Source: Saccharina japonica
Lineage: Eukaryota; Sar; Phaeophyceae; Laminariales; Laminariaceae
Length of the DNA: 64,000 nucleotides
Assembly: GCA_008828725.1 (NCBI GenBank)
Contig: MEHQ01003696.1
Location: 55,301 to 119,300 of the forward strand
Direction: 5' to 3'
Part shown: one piece after another, positions 55,260-64,000 of the stretch
How positions within the stretch are numbered: the first letter of the stretch is position 1
Layout of the letters: each line of letters begins with the position of its first letter
Made by a program: the position numbers and the translations under genes
Notes under the pieces: generated by a model
Told to the model about the DNA's origin: nothing
Databases searched by the model: none
The model's input: only the letters and a program-made list of their open reading frames with translations

Positions 55260-55799
55260 CAGTACGCGTCCACAAAGAAGGGAGTTGTACAAGACAGCCG
55301 CGGCATGATCGTACCCGTGCTGTTGGGTGTTCACGCTGCTCGTATATACGGTTAGCCCTCTCGGGGTTTCAATGGGAAAAGTGGACCACGGGACAGTGAC
55401 GACTACCGCAGCGGCCAGTGCGCGATTAGGGGATGACATATCTTGTTGTCTGCGTTGCAATGAAAGGAGAACCTCTGGCACGGGCGCAACGTGGTTTCTT
55501 GTCGGACTGCTGGGCGTTTACGCCTCTACTCGTAGGCGGTTGATATCAATAACAAACACATTATAGTGTCGGTGTCATCATGTATGTGTGGCAAGGTACC
55601 CGGTGACACGTGCGTATAACAGCCGTGCCGATTAATTGTTAACCGGTTTTCCGAAAAACGGTTAAAACCGGCTGAAACAAAACGGTGTCATCCGGTTTTT
55701 TGTTTTGACAATAATGCCTCAATATCCGGTTTGGTTTTGTTTTTGCCTGCCTGTGCCCACCTCTAGTTGCGAGCACGTGTGTATGCACAAGTTGCCCCT
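55260..55799. other. Intergenic; CCGGTTTT-rich stretch at 55635-55735
   Basis: AACCGGTTTT/AAAACCGG words in both orientations make the 55.64-55.74 kb stretch self-complementary. Nothing else was recognised. Confidence 0.5.
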
Positions 55800-56032
55800 G
55801 AGTAATGTCGGGACGCCCGTAATCTGAAATCGACCAATTGCACCGATGGTCGGCTGGTGAGCCTCATACATGCAGGATAGGGGACCAGCCTATGTTCGTC
55901 GTCGTTATGTTCAAGGAAACACATGGAACAAGAGAAGAACCACATGCACGCGTCTATGTCCACACTTATCTGGTATTACGTATGTAGTAAATAATGTAGC
56001 TGCCACACACCGATTGAGCCTCTGCAACTGAG
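55800..56032 (+). repeat. 5' flank of copy E, homologous to 5' flank of copy C
   Basis: Aligned partner of 38082-38325 (reverse). E has a ~28-base insertion around 55970-55998 (TATTACGTATGTAGTAAATA) that adds stops to the presumed first exon. Confidence 0.75.
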
Positions 56033-56104
56033 GTAAACCAAGACCCCTCCCAATCGTCAAGCTGCGGCTATTGCTCGACCCACTCTCAACCTTGTGTCTT
56101 GCAG
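56033..56104 (+). other. Candidate 72-nt intron, 5' of copy E
   Basis: Starts GTAAACCAAG and ends TTGTGTCTTGCAG, followed by CTGGCCGT. Same length and edges as in copy C. Reading through would hit a TGA just before the GT, so E needs splicing, or is dead, at this point. Confidence 0.45.
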
Positions 56105-57153
56105 CTGGCCGTTCAACCAACGCCGTGGATTATTCACCGGCCTACCCGCGGAGCGTTCAGAGTCGGCTGGAGTCTGCGTTGTTGGTTGAAAATCGCAATC
56201 GACCGAAACAGGAACAGGACATGGTTCTGCCTGCCCATTGTGCGTATGGCGCGTCAGACCATCGTCCTGCCGACGCGGTAGCCGGGAGAGGTGGCAGTCG
56301 TGACACCATGGGACCGGAGCTGCTTTGGAGATATTGGGCAATGTTCGTATCCGGACATCTGATTTGTGCCGCTGTTATGTTCTCGGTGATAGTCCTGCTT
56401 ACCGGCGCATGCGTTGATGAACACCTTGTGCTTGACGATTACGATGTGAGCGGATGCCTCAGGGGCGAGGAGTCGTCACAAAAGATCGAGTCGCATACCA
56501 AGTTTCACGTTTTCACCAGCCTGATACTCGGCCTTGGCCTTGAGTTATTTTGCGCCATGTTGATGTCCCTCACGTTCCGGTTGCCACTGAATATTACGTC
56601 CGTCCACATAATAAACCTGGGACCTGACTGGTCGGGCATTGACCAAAGCTCTGTGTTCGTCTCCGCTTCCAATATGTAGTTTGTGGTTTACTTGTTTGGT
56701 GGCGCTGCCAGTGAGTCCCTGTCGTTGAACTTCTCCTGCGAGAGGCCAGGGGGGTCGGGGTTAGGCCTTTATATGACAATATCTGGAATTGTCATGAAAA
56801 CGGTGGGTTATATATTCTTAGCGGTCTTATTGACGGTCATGTTTATCGAGGGGAGCTCATTGATTGGGCGCGCTAACAGTTGGTGCGCCACGACCAGGAG
56901 GATAATCAGCCAACACATCGTGTCAAAAGGTCGGTTCCTGGACGTATTTTGGAGGCTCCAAGGTATCGTGTGGCTATATCGAGTAGGTCGTTCCGGGTTG
57001 ACAGTGTGTGTTACACTGGGGACGTTGAGCGTGGTTGGAGTAGTCTTGAGGGCGATCGGTATCTCCGGCACCGATTCTCCTTCATTGCGCTTTGGAGGGT
57101 CGCAGCGCACCTTGGTTACAGAATATTCACAAACGGACGTCCTATTGGCATAG
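56071..57153 (+). pseudogene. Multi-pass membrane protein, family copy E (nonsense codon)
   Basis: One frame runs from 56071 to 57153 but is cut by TAG at 56677-56679. Copy C has TGG (Trp, in SMWYAIYG) at that place, so a single G-to-A change explains it. No ATG occurs before 56221 (MVLPAHC). Before the stop: WAMFVSGHLICAAVMFSVIV and LPLNITSVHIINLG. After it: CERPGGSGLGLYMTISG and FWRLQGIVWLYRVG. Everything except the stop is well kept, so inactivation is recent, or the codon is read through. Closest to copy C. Confidence 0.75.
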
Positions 57154-58377
57154 ACCGGGCTCAACATGCATTGGGAACGCTAATAAATTGTTGTGTGCAG
57201 TGTATTTGGGGCTCTCTTACGGGTTAGCCTGAAAATCTGATTCTGGGTCCGTGTGTAGAAGTTGTGTTCGCTTTGACGAACAAACAATAGGAAAGCCCAG
57301 TCACGCGACATGGTGACGCTTGCATACTGAACTCACCACGGTGGAGGGGAGGCCCGAGTTCGGCCGAATCAACGATGCCTTCATAATTATTCAACACGTA
57401 CTCTACACCGGGTCGTTCACAGGGGGTAGATAATCTTGATCCCAAAACGTTTTGGACTGACGGGGCTCTTCATGTGCAATATCTGAGCAACTCAGATTAG
57501 GGGTCACACAGCAGGCCCCTCGCCCCCTTCGTGCCTTTACCTCTGTCGCGAGAAGATCTCAGTCCTTTCTTCCCTCGTCGACTCGCGCCGAATGGGTGTC
57601 AAGGGTGACGCGCTGCTTGCCGCTGGTTTATCACGGCTGATTCGAAGGATGAAGTTAAAGCTACCGATACACGGCTGACGCTAAGGCTCAGGCCACGGAT
57701 AAGGTTAGGCGGAAACTAAGAACTAACAAGGCTGTGCTTACGTTACATATAAATGATAAGAACTGTTAAAAGTGGGATCACCAGATTGGTTGACGTTAAC
57801 ACCAAGGTGTCATTGACCACCCCTTATTGAAACGACTAGACCAACCCCGGCACCGCCTCCTCCCCCCGATCCTTTTTCGTCATGCTGGCGCTCTATACGC
57901 CAGGATCACGCTAGGCCTTACCCTGGTGTTCAGATCATCGTACGAAATGTCTGCGCTACCAGATGGATTTGTTCGAAGTCGCCCGCCCGCCGATCAACCG
58001 TGGCCATCATGTGATAGGAATTGTAAGGGCGTTAGTCGGGGTCCACCTTCCCCGGTTGGTCGGTGGTCTGTCGACACCTCCCAAAGTGAAGCCCTTCCCT
58101 GTCTCGCAAGCGCCTCTATTACGTTGCGATTGGGTTCTATGTGTTGGTTTGGAAGGTATGGCCAGGGCTACGATACAGGTAGCACAATCAGATCAACACG
58201 TTTCTGACCCTTGAGACATGCTCCTGGACTGAGGAACTACACCGCACCATTCGAAGGCCCTTGATCGTTTTACGGTATCTCTCGTTGTGAACCATTAGGC
58301 CATGGCCTTTGCTCACCTTTATTTGCGTTTTGTCGGCTTTCGGGGGAGACAGAGTACGTCTCAAATAGGGAGGGAGC
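57154..58377. other. Intergenic; SINE-1 fragment at 57482-57590
   Basis: AACTCAGAT-AGGGGTCACA..GTCGACT at 57482-57590 matches the SINE-1 body. Frames of up to 126 codons around 57827-58214 show no domain. Confidence 0.5.
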
Positions 58378-58638
58378 GACGCATGCTAGTATGATAGAGG
58401 TGCACCATGTTTTTGCCTTTTAAGGGTGGTTACTTATCACTTGAGGAGCTCTATATCTCGCCCAAAAACAAATTCGGGAGGAAACCAAAAACGCTACCCG
58501 ATGAGCAATCCCATGGCGCAACGAAACAACGAATCATAGTGCAACGCAGCAATGAAATTCCGACGATTTGGGGTTAAGCAGCCCCCCCCTTCAGAAATAT
58601 TGTCAGCCAAAACGTGCTATCTCTATCGTAGCAGGCGG
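58378..58638 (+). mobile_element. MITE-A copy, uninterrupted
   Basis: GACGCATGCTAGTATGATAG at the left end, CTCTATCGTAGCAGGCGGCG at the right. The middle has ACTTGAGGAGCTC, CGATGAGCAATCCCATGG and CGATTTGGGGTTAAGCAGCC with the TTAA site unoccupied. This copy serves as the empty-site reference for the nested ones. Confidence 0.8.
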
Positions 58639-59350
58639 CGAGCTTTAGATATTTCCTGGTGCACCCCTACCGCAATATGGGTAATATGCAGCAGTACCGA
58701 GTGCAAACCGTATGTACCGGATACTTGGGTACCAAGCTAGACCCATGTTGTTTGTTGTAGGAAAAGCAACGTCCTAAACATACTTTCCTGCTGTGCCTTC
58801 CGTAGTTTGTGTTTCCTATTTGATCTGAGCCTGTCCTTCCTAGTGCCCGTTTTCAACAATTAATAGGTGTTTCAAGGACTGCAGGTGGTGACGTCCGCCT
58901 CCCTAGACGGTGTTTCGATGTCACCTCGTCCTTCCCTTCCCCGTATGGTCTATACCTTATGTCTGGACTGTGCCGCCCTGTCCCCCTCGCCCGCGCCTCT
59001 CTTTATTGCCGCTTACGAAGCAGACAATCCAGCAGTTCTAGCAACTGGATGGTGGTGAGCAAGACCGAAATAGTCCCGAACTGTTATTGGCGTCGAGTCG
59101 AGAGTAATTACAACCAGTCTATTTCAATGTACAATTCTGGTGAGGTCCAAGTCAAGGACATTTTCTCGTGAAATCGCTGGGGCCGGAAACGGCTACGTGC
59201 GAGCACTCAAACATCTACCACCAACTTCAGTAGAGAAGGGTCGACCTGCAATGAACGTATTCGAGCGAGCATGGTGAACGTGATATCGATGTGTTGAACG
59301 CAACTTTCAGTGTTTTATCTTTGTCTCAAGCATACGATTTACTTCATTTT
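58639..59350. other. Intergenic, nothing recognised
   Basis: No repeat partner or domain recognised. Confidence 0.4.
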
Positions 59351-60179
59351 GGCCCATATTAACGAAGACAGCAGAAAATTCAGTTTGGAAAATAAAATCC
59401 AATTTGGATGTGATTTCGCGAAAACAAAACTGATGTGCGTCCTATGGGGAATAGTTAATTGCTTGTTCAAATATTTCTGGAATCGAAAAAACGCATCATG
59501 CCTCACAACGCCCAGGTGACACAAATCGACGAGAGGAAACGAGAGGGAAGGCATGCGTCGGCGCTTGCGCGCCGCCGCCAGCATATTTTCATTTCAACGG
59601 CCCAGGCTAGGAAGCTATTGCTCTCAGGGTATCTTGGGTGGGTGTAGGGATCTCTGGAACGCCACGGGCGAGACAGGGACGGCGATGGTGTTACCGAAGT
59701 CTTGAGTGCATCCTGCTGTTTTTGGGACGATCACTCGGTTTTTGATCGGGTTGGAGCATCGAGCTGGTTGAAAGTTGGGATTGCGACCGCCATGATTGTT
59801 TTTGAGGCGCCACCGCCGGGGTACGCTGTGCTATGGTCTGTCAGCGTGGGCGCGGCTGTTGTTCCGGTGGCCTCGGGTTGTGGTCCACGTTGTTGTCGCA
59901 TCGGTCGTGCTCATCGATGATACGATCAAGAAATGCGCCAGATTGTACCGGGGGCGTTTGGCCACCGTGGACATGCCGGTCCAAGTTGGGCCAATTCCTA
60001 AATTTGATTCGAATTCTTCACAAAAAAAGGTCTTGGGACCTTTTTGTTTTTTTTCGTCCAATTAAAATTGATTATCCCCCAGAATCCAAATATTTGGTGG
60101 TGGTGCGTGTGTTGACCAATTAAAAGCGTCCCCCCCCCCCTAAAATATGAATTTATTTCATATTCGTCAATATGGGCCC
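59351..60179. mobile_element. Foldback element remnant, probably interrupted
   Basis: The left arm (GGCCCATATTAACGAAGACA, 59351-59420) and right arm (TGGTGCGTGTGTTGACCAAT to ATATGGGCCC, 60060-60179) match the foldback family, and ~640 unrelated bases lie between. The interior holds small frames with no recognised domain. Confidence 0.6.
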
Positions 60180-60699
60180 TTACCACGGTATCCCGATTGC
60201 TGCTGGTTTCGGGGTGAAAGACTGAAATAAATGAGAAGCAAGGAGAAATTGCATCTGTACAAAACTCATGAACGGCAAACTCTCTACAGTATACACATGC
60301 ACTTATTATCCGCAACGCGCTTGAAGCCAGATAATCAACTGCGTTACCGGGTGGAACAACTGCAATTTGTTAACCGGACCAAGTTAATTACGCCAAATCA
60401 AGACGGTGGCGGGCGCAGAGGATGAATGAAGTGCGTGTGTCCTATTGTCCTAGCCCTATCGAGGACACCAGGAATGGGTCAAGGTAACAAGTTTAGCATC
60501 CCACCAAACGCAATTGTTGCTTAGGAAAGGATGTACAAGTAGACAAAGGACCGAGTAGAGGAAATTAGTGTGCGAAGTCTTTGTCGGGTTTCGGTTTATC
60601 CTGAATAGGTGCAGTGTCAAGAAGAGGACGACGGTGCTGGCAGCATACATCAAGCTGTGTCATCAATGCTCTGCAGAACTAGGCCATGACGTCGATTTA
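60180..60699. other. Intergenic, nothing recognised
   Basis: No repeat partner or coding signal recognised. Confidence 0.4.
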
Positions 60700-61560
60700 T
60701 AGCTCGTGCTTTTGGCCTGGAGATCGAACATAAGGCTAGCCGATGTCTACATTGTGGCGAGACAGCTGTACCCGATGACCGATCGCAAAACTCTCGAGAG
60801 GCGCGGTAGACACGTGAGTGTGCGAGTACTGTTTAACCGGCTTAACGAGGATAAGGTGAGAGATACCATCAATCCGTTTCAGCTTCACGTATTCCTGGTG
60901 GAGACACGTAAGTAGAAGTATGGGAGTACTCTCCAACTGGACGAGGAGGAGGTGAGAACACGGTCCACTCCATTGCAGCTGGGTGTGTTTTACGCTTTGT
61001 GGGGACTGAATCACGGTTCACACTGCCGTTCTCGCCCGCCAGAAGTTCCAACAAGAGAAACACGAGAAGCAACTTCCAGAGCAGCGCTTGAGGCACACCG
61101 GGTGAGAAAGCCCAAAATAATGAGGGAGTTTCAAGACATTCGAAGGCGGCAAAACGTCATCGGACAGGTGTACGATGTCAGCGACCCATTTCGGCGAGTG
61201 AGGTATCCGGATGAAGATTGGGAGTTCAATCGCCCTGGGCTGAATCAGAGATTGGAGCTGGCAGTGCTTTCAGTCTACCATGTTCTCAAGCGGGATGTCT
61301 GGCTGGAAAGGGGAAGAAGACAGAGAGGAGTTCAATCGTCCAGAGCTAAAACGGAGGAACGAGCTGGCGGCGATTTTGGTCCAAACCGTTTGCTCAAGCG
61401 GCGGGTCTGAGTGGAGAGGGGACGAAGACAGGGGGGGGTTCAATCGTCCAGAGCTAAAACGGAGGAAAGAACTGGCGACGATTTCAGCTTACACCGTTTG
61501 TTCAAGCAGAGGGTCTGGCTAAGACGGGGAGGAAAGTTCCGCTGCCCGGGGCCGCACTCT
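60700..61560 (+). pseudogene. Degenerate repeat-protein region (~36-residue units)
   Basis: GAAGA(C/T) followed by GTTCAATCG-CC starts units at 61213, 61316 and 61424 (spacing 103 and 108). Translated in the matching frame they give DEDWEFNRPGLNQRLELA, EDREEFNRPELKRRNELA and EDRGGFNRPELKRRKELA. Earlier, NEDKVRDTINPFQLHVF and DEEEVRTRSTPLQLGVF suggest two more, older units. One frameshift is needed at ~61300 and a TGA occurs at 61409, so this is a broken gene or a coding-derived repeat. Family not recognised. Confidence 0.45.
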
Positions 61561-61886
61561 GATAAGCTCTCGTGGACCGTACTAGGCTCAAGGGGGTGTT
61601 GTGGCGGCGGAAGCGTGGGAGCAAATACGATGGGGGCATACATCATTTTTGGGCCTAGTGTTCTTACCCGGCGAAGCTACTCAACTGAGGAGCTGAGCTA
61701 CTGTAGTATCCCATTTATGTTGCGCAGTGTGTTTCGTTTGCACCCCGGCCGTGTGGTTGTTCGTCGGATTCAGCGCGCGAAGTTTATCGAAGTCGTTGTT
61801 TGGGTGGGGTATGGAGCGCTCCTCAAGTGAACGAGGCTCATAACTGATTGGTGCCACGACCCCTGCATCGTAGCACCCGTCTCCTA
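61561..61886. other. 3' flank of copy F, nothing recognised
   Basis: Short frames only. Confidence 0.4.
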
Positions 61887-62855
61887 CTACAGACATCCGC
61901 TGCAACAATCTGCGACGTCCAGTGCCAAGCTGCCAAAGGCGGCCAATCCCGCCCCGAGAACACTGAACAGGCCCAACGTAACGGATATATTCTGCGCGAA
62001 AGCCCCCGTCCGGTATGACCACACCACACCTTGCACCATCCAAAACGTATCGATGAACAGACCTTTTTTCAAGATGCGTGCGTTCATTGTCTCCCCAGCG
62101 GTCTTACAGTACCTGGCGCAATTATTGCACGACCGACAAAACAACCAGAGACTAAACGTAAAGACTGAGACTCCTAGGAAAAAAATGCCTCCGAACACCA
62201 TGATAGTTCCCGAGACTTGCAAGTACAGCACTAGACTCGACCCCCCTTGCCCCTCGCAGGATGAATTGAGAGAGTAGTATATGCTCGCAATGCCCCCGAG
62301 CAGATAAATCAAGGACCACGAAAAAGGAGGCAAGAAGAACTTGGTGATAGTTCCGCACAAATTCCGCTTATCGTCGGAGGGGATTTTGTGCACGGATTTC
62401 ATATCCAGGGGTGACTTGTACGTCGCCGACAGGACGACGGCCGAGAAGACCTCGACCAGTAGGCTGAATCCCAGAGTGAACATCACGATGTCGCGGGTAA
62501 GCAAAGCGTCGTACTCTATCAGTTCCTCTACATCAGTGCTGTCTAGCGTGTCGTCGCTATCGAGATCACCGACAACCCCATCGAAACACACGACCAGCTG
62601 AGACATCTCGTAGATGATGACGGCAGCGGAGAGCGCGTTTCCGACTACGAACGTCACCCATCTGGTTCGACTACGTTCTGGTATCATTGTATTGTCTTCG
62701 CTCCGCCCAGCCTGTTCTACACCACTAGCAGACGATGACGTATGCTCATAATAGCTTGGGGAGGGGGACCCAAACCCGGGCGTGTGATCCGCCACTCGAA
62801 CATTCTGCGCGCAATCCAGGGAACTATTTGGTGCCGATGGGTATTCGTCGTTCAT
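61887..62855 (-). CDS. Multi-pass membrane protein, family copy F (intact)
   Basis: A 322-residue protein. ATG 62855 is the first ATG after an in-frame TGA. Residues 1-65 are polar, Ser-rich and acidic, without a signal peptide. Likely membrane segments: ~66-88 (WVTFVVGNALSAAVIIYEMS), ~121-145 (MFTLGFSLLVEVFSAVVLSA), ~172-195 (SWSLIYLLGGIASIYY), ~208-238, then the block FWMVQGVVWSYRTGAF and a final segment ISVTLGLFSVLGAGLAAFGS. Between segments 1 and 2 lies an acidic loop (DLDSDDTLDSTDVEELIEYD). The CEGQGGS loop and SPLDMKSVHKIP motif are present. The C-terminus is Cys-rich (CCSGC). This is the undamaged sister of truncated copy D. Function unknown. Confidence 0.8.
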   Translation of the reverse strand: MNDEYPSAPNSSLDCAQNVRVADHTPGFGSPSPSYYEHTSSSASGVEQAGRSEDNTMIPERSRTRWVTFVVGNALSAAVIIYEMSQLVVCFDGVVGDLDSDDTLDSTDVEELIEYDALLTRDIVMFTLGFSLLVEVFSAVVLSATYKSPLDMKSVHKIPSDDKRNLCGTITKFFLPPFSWSLIYLLGGIASIYYSLNSSCEGQGGSSLVLYLQVSGTIMVFGGIFFLGVSVFTFSLWLFCRSCNNCARYCKTAGETMNARILKKGLFIDTFWMVQGVVWSYRTGAFAQNISVTLGLFSVLGAGLAAFGSLALDVADCCSGCL

Positions 62856-64000
62856 TCGCTCCCACTTGCGTACGGGCTTTGGGTCTTCTGCTCAGAAAAA
62901 AAGCCGGAGGTTCATCAAGCAGAACACGTACGCGAAACAATTGGGACAGTAAGGGGGGGGTTTGTTAGGGCCAAGATAAACGTATTGTCCATCCGTGTGT
63001 TGTGAAGGCACGCGAGGGCTCTGCGCTGGTCGTGAAGCGCGTCAAGTAAAATTTCAGGTTGTGTCCAATTTGCGTCCATTCATCATGCGCAGTTTAGTCA
63101 ATTGTGCTCAGAAGTTGAGGTGTGCGTATCGATTACGCTGGTACGAACATCGACGATGATTTCGGAGGCGTGCAGAGGTAGGGGTAGCATTCCTAAAGAC
63201 ATTTTGTGAGACTGCGCACTCGAAGACCTCTATGCATTTTGTGAGACTGCGTTACCCAAACATTAGCATTGAAGGATGTTAAGCACAGCCCGGCACATAA
63301 TTCCATGGATCAGGCACTACATACTACATATTGTACAGTACTGTAGTGATCCCTCTGTAGTGTCGGTATTCTCCGGCCAAAACCACTGGCACTATCGCGG
63401 CAACCGGCACTACTCCGCACGCTGTAACGCCGGTGAACCCCATACGTGCCGAGCGATTCCACAAGTACTATAGCGCGTATAGCCGGTACTGGTTCACGGG
63501 ACTATAGCGGGACCACTACGGTATATCGAATGAGAGTGTACCTTGTAGTGCTGCACTGTGCACACACATATATCTGACTATAATTACAAGTATATTGTGC
63601 CCAAAGCAGGAGTGCTGTCCCTAAGGGTTAAAAATGGAGTCTAAATTAGTTGGGCAGTTACTCGGTTGATGAACCCGTCGATGAAAACCGTTTGAGCCAA
63701 AGGTGCAATTCCAATGCCTACCGTAGCCTGGCTCCTATAGCAACCATGACCTGAAATGAACAAGTGTGGGGCCCTGTGCGTTTGGGTTGAGGCTATATCC
63801 ACGGTTTGTCGATGTCGCGTGTTTCCCTTTACGCCCACCCTTCGGTATGTTGTCGAAGTTGGTGTGTTATACATGTTAAGTTGTGGTTCGTTGCCACGCC
63901 TTTGTAGCGTTTCTGCTGGAAACACGGATCAACCTTCGAGGACGAAGAAGTAGCCTCCCCCTGGCCTGACGGAACATTCAAACGTATACGATCGGAACCC
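62856..64000 (-). repeat. 5' flank of copy F, duplicate of 53517-54600
   Basis: High-identity copy that continues off the right edge. No conserved open frame larger than 94 codons. It should contain the promoter of F. Confidence 0.9.

Noticed and set aside
54630..55481. 283-codon minus-strand open frame
   Set aside because: It runs straight through the T2 transposon, including its telomere-like core, and has no domain. Openness is explained by composition.

Overview
The window looks like nuclear DNA of a repeat-rich eukaryote. There are no operons, no bacterial ribosome-binding sites and no CRISPR array. It carries pol III-type (tRNA-derived) SINEs with oligo-A tails, a decayed LINE reverse-transcriptase tail, a PIF1-type helicase fragment, many terminal-inverted-repeat (TIR) elements and short-intron-like gene structures. 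A large alga or similar protist (red or brown seaweed-like) is my guess, from intron-poor single-copy-length genes embedded in dense repeats and from TTAGGG-like blocks. I cannot fix the lineage without a search.

The only clearly protein-coding content is one family of multi-pass membrane proteins, present six times: A (12.3-13.4 kb, +), B (31.2-32.1 kb, +), C (37.0-38.2 kb, -, frameshifted), D (53.0-53.5 kb, -, truncated), E (56.1-57.2 kb, +, nonsense codons) and F (61.9-62.9 kb, -). They fall into three sister pairs, A/B, C/E and D/F. Each pair also shares non-coding flanks, so the family grows by segmental duplication. A, B and F look intact; C, D and E are broken. All members share an acidic, variable N-terminal region before the first membrane segment, a Cys..GGS loop motif, and a C-terminal block of the form FWxLQxVxWxYRxG. 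I do not recognise the family.

The rest is mobile or repetitive DNA, most of it visible because two or more copies lie in the window. 0-5 kb: a long-TIR element, a SINE, and copy 1 of a ~3 kb duplication (1.84-5.04 kb). 5-12 kb: small TIR elements, a GGCCC-rich degenerate array, two TIR elements with telomere-like cores, CAG and 13-mer tandem repeats. 12-15 kb: gene A and its flank. 15-21 kb: TIR elements, a CTGGCAGGGT array, and copy 2 of the ~3 kb duplication with a SINE inserted. 21-27 kb: nested transposons (TIR element, foldback pair, helicase-bearing element) and a ~400-bp tandem repeat. 27-31 kb: a duplicated alanine/CAG segment. 31-38 kb: genes B and C and a composite mobile element. 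40-48 kb: a deleted copy of the helicase-type element, GGCCC arrays, a LINE remnant, tRNA-like sequences and a second telomere-core element. 50-54 kb: a 184-bp satellite and truncated gene D. 54-64 kb: a second copy of the other telomere-core element, genes E and F, and a degenerate repeat-protein region.

No cooperating pathway can be read from the genes. The biology visible here is birth and death of one membrane-protein family inside a mobile-element landscape, with its N-terminal region diverging faster than its own flanks.
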